Origin: an uncultured Micrococcus sp.
GTDB taxonomy: Bacteria > Actinomycetota > Actinomycetes > Actinomycetales > Micrococcaceae
Length of the DNA: 6,307 bases
Direction of reading: 5' to 3'
Assembly (NCBI GenBank): GCA_946222435.1
Contig: CAMIOJ010000129.1
Coordinates: 1-6,307, forward strand
Of the stretch, positions 5,748 through 6,307 are shown piece after piece. A model generated the notes under the pieces. That model saw only the letters and a program-made list of their open reading frames with translations, was not told the origin of the DNA and did not search any database. Position numbers and translations under genes: made by a program. The stretch's first letter is position 1. Every line of letters starts with the position of its first letter.

Positions 5748-5813
5748 CACGGCCCGCCCGGACGCACGGTACTTCGTGCCACCCGCCCGCCACAGCACCC
5801 GGGCAACGACGAC

Positions 5814-5842
5814 GGCGCGTCACCTCATCGAGGTGACGCGCC
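5814..5842. terminator. bidirectional terminator between purN and the TM2-domain gene
   Basis: GGCGCGTCACCT (5814-5825) and its exact reverse complement (5831-5842) form a 12-bp perfect stem, extendable by one C-G pair, with a 3-5 base loop. It lies between two convergent genes, 72 bases after the purN stop and 24 bases from the TM2 gene's stop, so it can serve both. No U-tract follows on either strand, as is often the case in high-GC actinobacteria. The rest of 5742-5866 holds no gene. Confidence 0.8.
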
Positions 5843-5866
5843 GTTCGCTGTGGTGCGGTGGTGGGT

Positions 5867-6178
5867 TCACCAGCCGCGGCGGTAGTGGCGCATCGCGCGG
5901 TCGCGCTCGCGGGAGTTGAACGCGGCCACCTGGATCGGCAGGGTCACCAGGTCCCACACGATCATCAGGCCCCAGGCGATGAGTGGGATCCAGCCGATGA
6001 GGATCGCGGCGGTCGCGGAGCCGACGCCGAACAGGACGGCCATGGTGAGGCCGGTGATCCACTTGCCGAGGTACATGCGGTGCACGCCGAGCCAGCCGAG
6101 GAGGACGAGCAGGACGTACGCGAGGACGGTGCTGCGTCCCTCCTGGACGATCACGGTCGGCTGCGGGGGATAGGCCAT
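5867..6178 (-). CDS. TM2 domain-containing small membrane protein
   Basis: A 103-residue protein with the TM2 domain. After a short Pro-rich start (MAYPPQPTVIVQEG), a first helix spans about 17-33 and ends in the diagnostic GWLGVHRMYLGKW (28-40), followed by hydrophobic stretches near 42-62 and 64-83 and a basic tail with several Arg (90-103). TM2 proteins are small membrane proteins of uncertain biochemical role. ATG 6178 was chosen because the domain begins soon after it and a -10-like TAGAAT lies 8 bases upstream. The frame stays open to GTG 6277, but those 33 residues (hydrophilic, not TM2-like) would start upstream of that promoter. It converges on purN, with a shared terminator. Confidence 0.9.
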   Translation of the reverse strand: MAYPPQPTVIVQEGRSTVLAYVLLVLLGWLGVHRMYLGKWITGLTMAVLFGVGSATAAILIGWIPLIAWGLMIVWDLVTLPIQVAAFNSRERDRAMRHYRRGW

Positions 6179-6186
6179 GGGCAGGG

Positions 6187-6216
6187 ATTCTAGACCGCGT
6201 TTGCTGGAATTGTCTG
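6187..6216 (-). promoter_or_regulatory. sigma-70-type promoter of the TM2-domain gene
   Basis: On the minus strand, CAGACA (6216-6211) as -35 and TAGAAT (6192-6187) as -10 are separated by 18 bp. The -10 lies 8 bases from the ATG at 6178, so the mRNA would have almost no leader; no Shine-Dalgarno is present, which agrees. This stretch is more A/T-rich than its surroundings. Beyond it, up to the window end at 6307, I see no gene I can support. Confidence 0.6.
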
Positions 6217-6307
6217 TCCTTCTCCCGCACAGGTCGTTCCCCTTCGGGCCGTCCGCGCAGGCCTGCCGGGCGGACATGGCCCCGCCGCCCGCCCGGCCCC
6301 ACCCGGG

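Noticed and set aside
5079..5798. A 239-codon minus-strand frame opposite purN
   Set aside because: purN is certain on the plus strand, and this frame shows no domain.

Overview
The window is very GC-rich, with strong G/C preference at third codon positions, and looks like chromosomal DNA from a high-GC actinobacterium. Micrococcaceae, perhaps Micrococcus, is my best guess. That rests on composition, on the DUF6350/PerM-type membrane gene lying upstream of purN (as in Mycobacterium tuberculosis and many other actinobacteria), and on the style of the proteins. I cannot confirm the genus from the sequence alone.

Layout: (1) 1-2804, plus strand: a 5'-truncated PerM/DUF6350 polytopic membrane protein with a roughly 510-residue hydrophilic tail built partly from short repeats. 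(2) 2805-3147: an intergenic stretch with a terminator-like inverted repeat, a long palindromic hairpin (copy A) and DnaA-box-like motifs. (3) 3148-4284, plus: an AbiEi-like winged-helix protein fused to a DUF559/Vsr-type nuclease domain. (4) 4285-4686: non-coding and repeat-rich, with a 33-bp tandem duplication, a second copy of the hairpin (copy B) and a 48-bp tandem repeat. (5) 4687-5127, minus: a small three-helix membrane protein of unknown function, divergent from purN. (6) 5151-5741, plus: purN, with intact catalytic residues. (7) 5814-5842: a strong symmetric terminator between convergent genes. (8) 5867-6178, minus: a small TM2-domain membrane protein with a recognisable promoter.

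How it fits together: perM and purN are the syntenic backbone. The nuclease gene and its flanking hairpins, and the small membrane gene, lie between them. In M. tuberculosis perM is followed directly by purN and purH, so this spacer region looks accessory. The nuclease gene is bracketed by two same-orientation hairpins that are nearly identical in their left arms; this is the most unusual structure here and a candidate for a small mobile or repeat-associated nuclease unit. purN appears to be transcribed alone, possibly as a leaderless mRNA, since it is closed off by the terminator and purH does not follow within the window.
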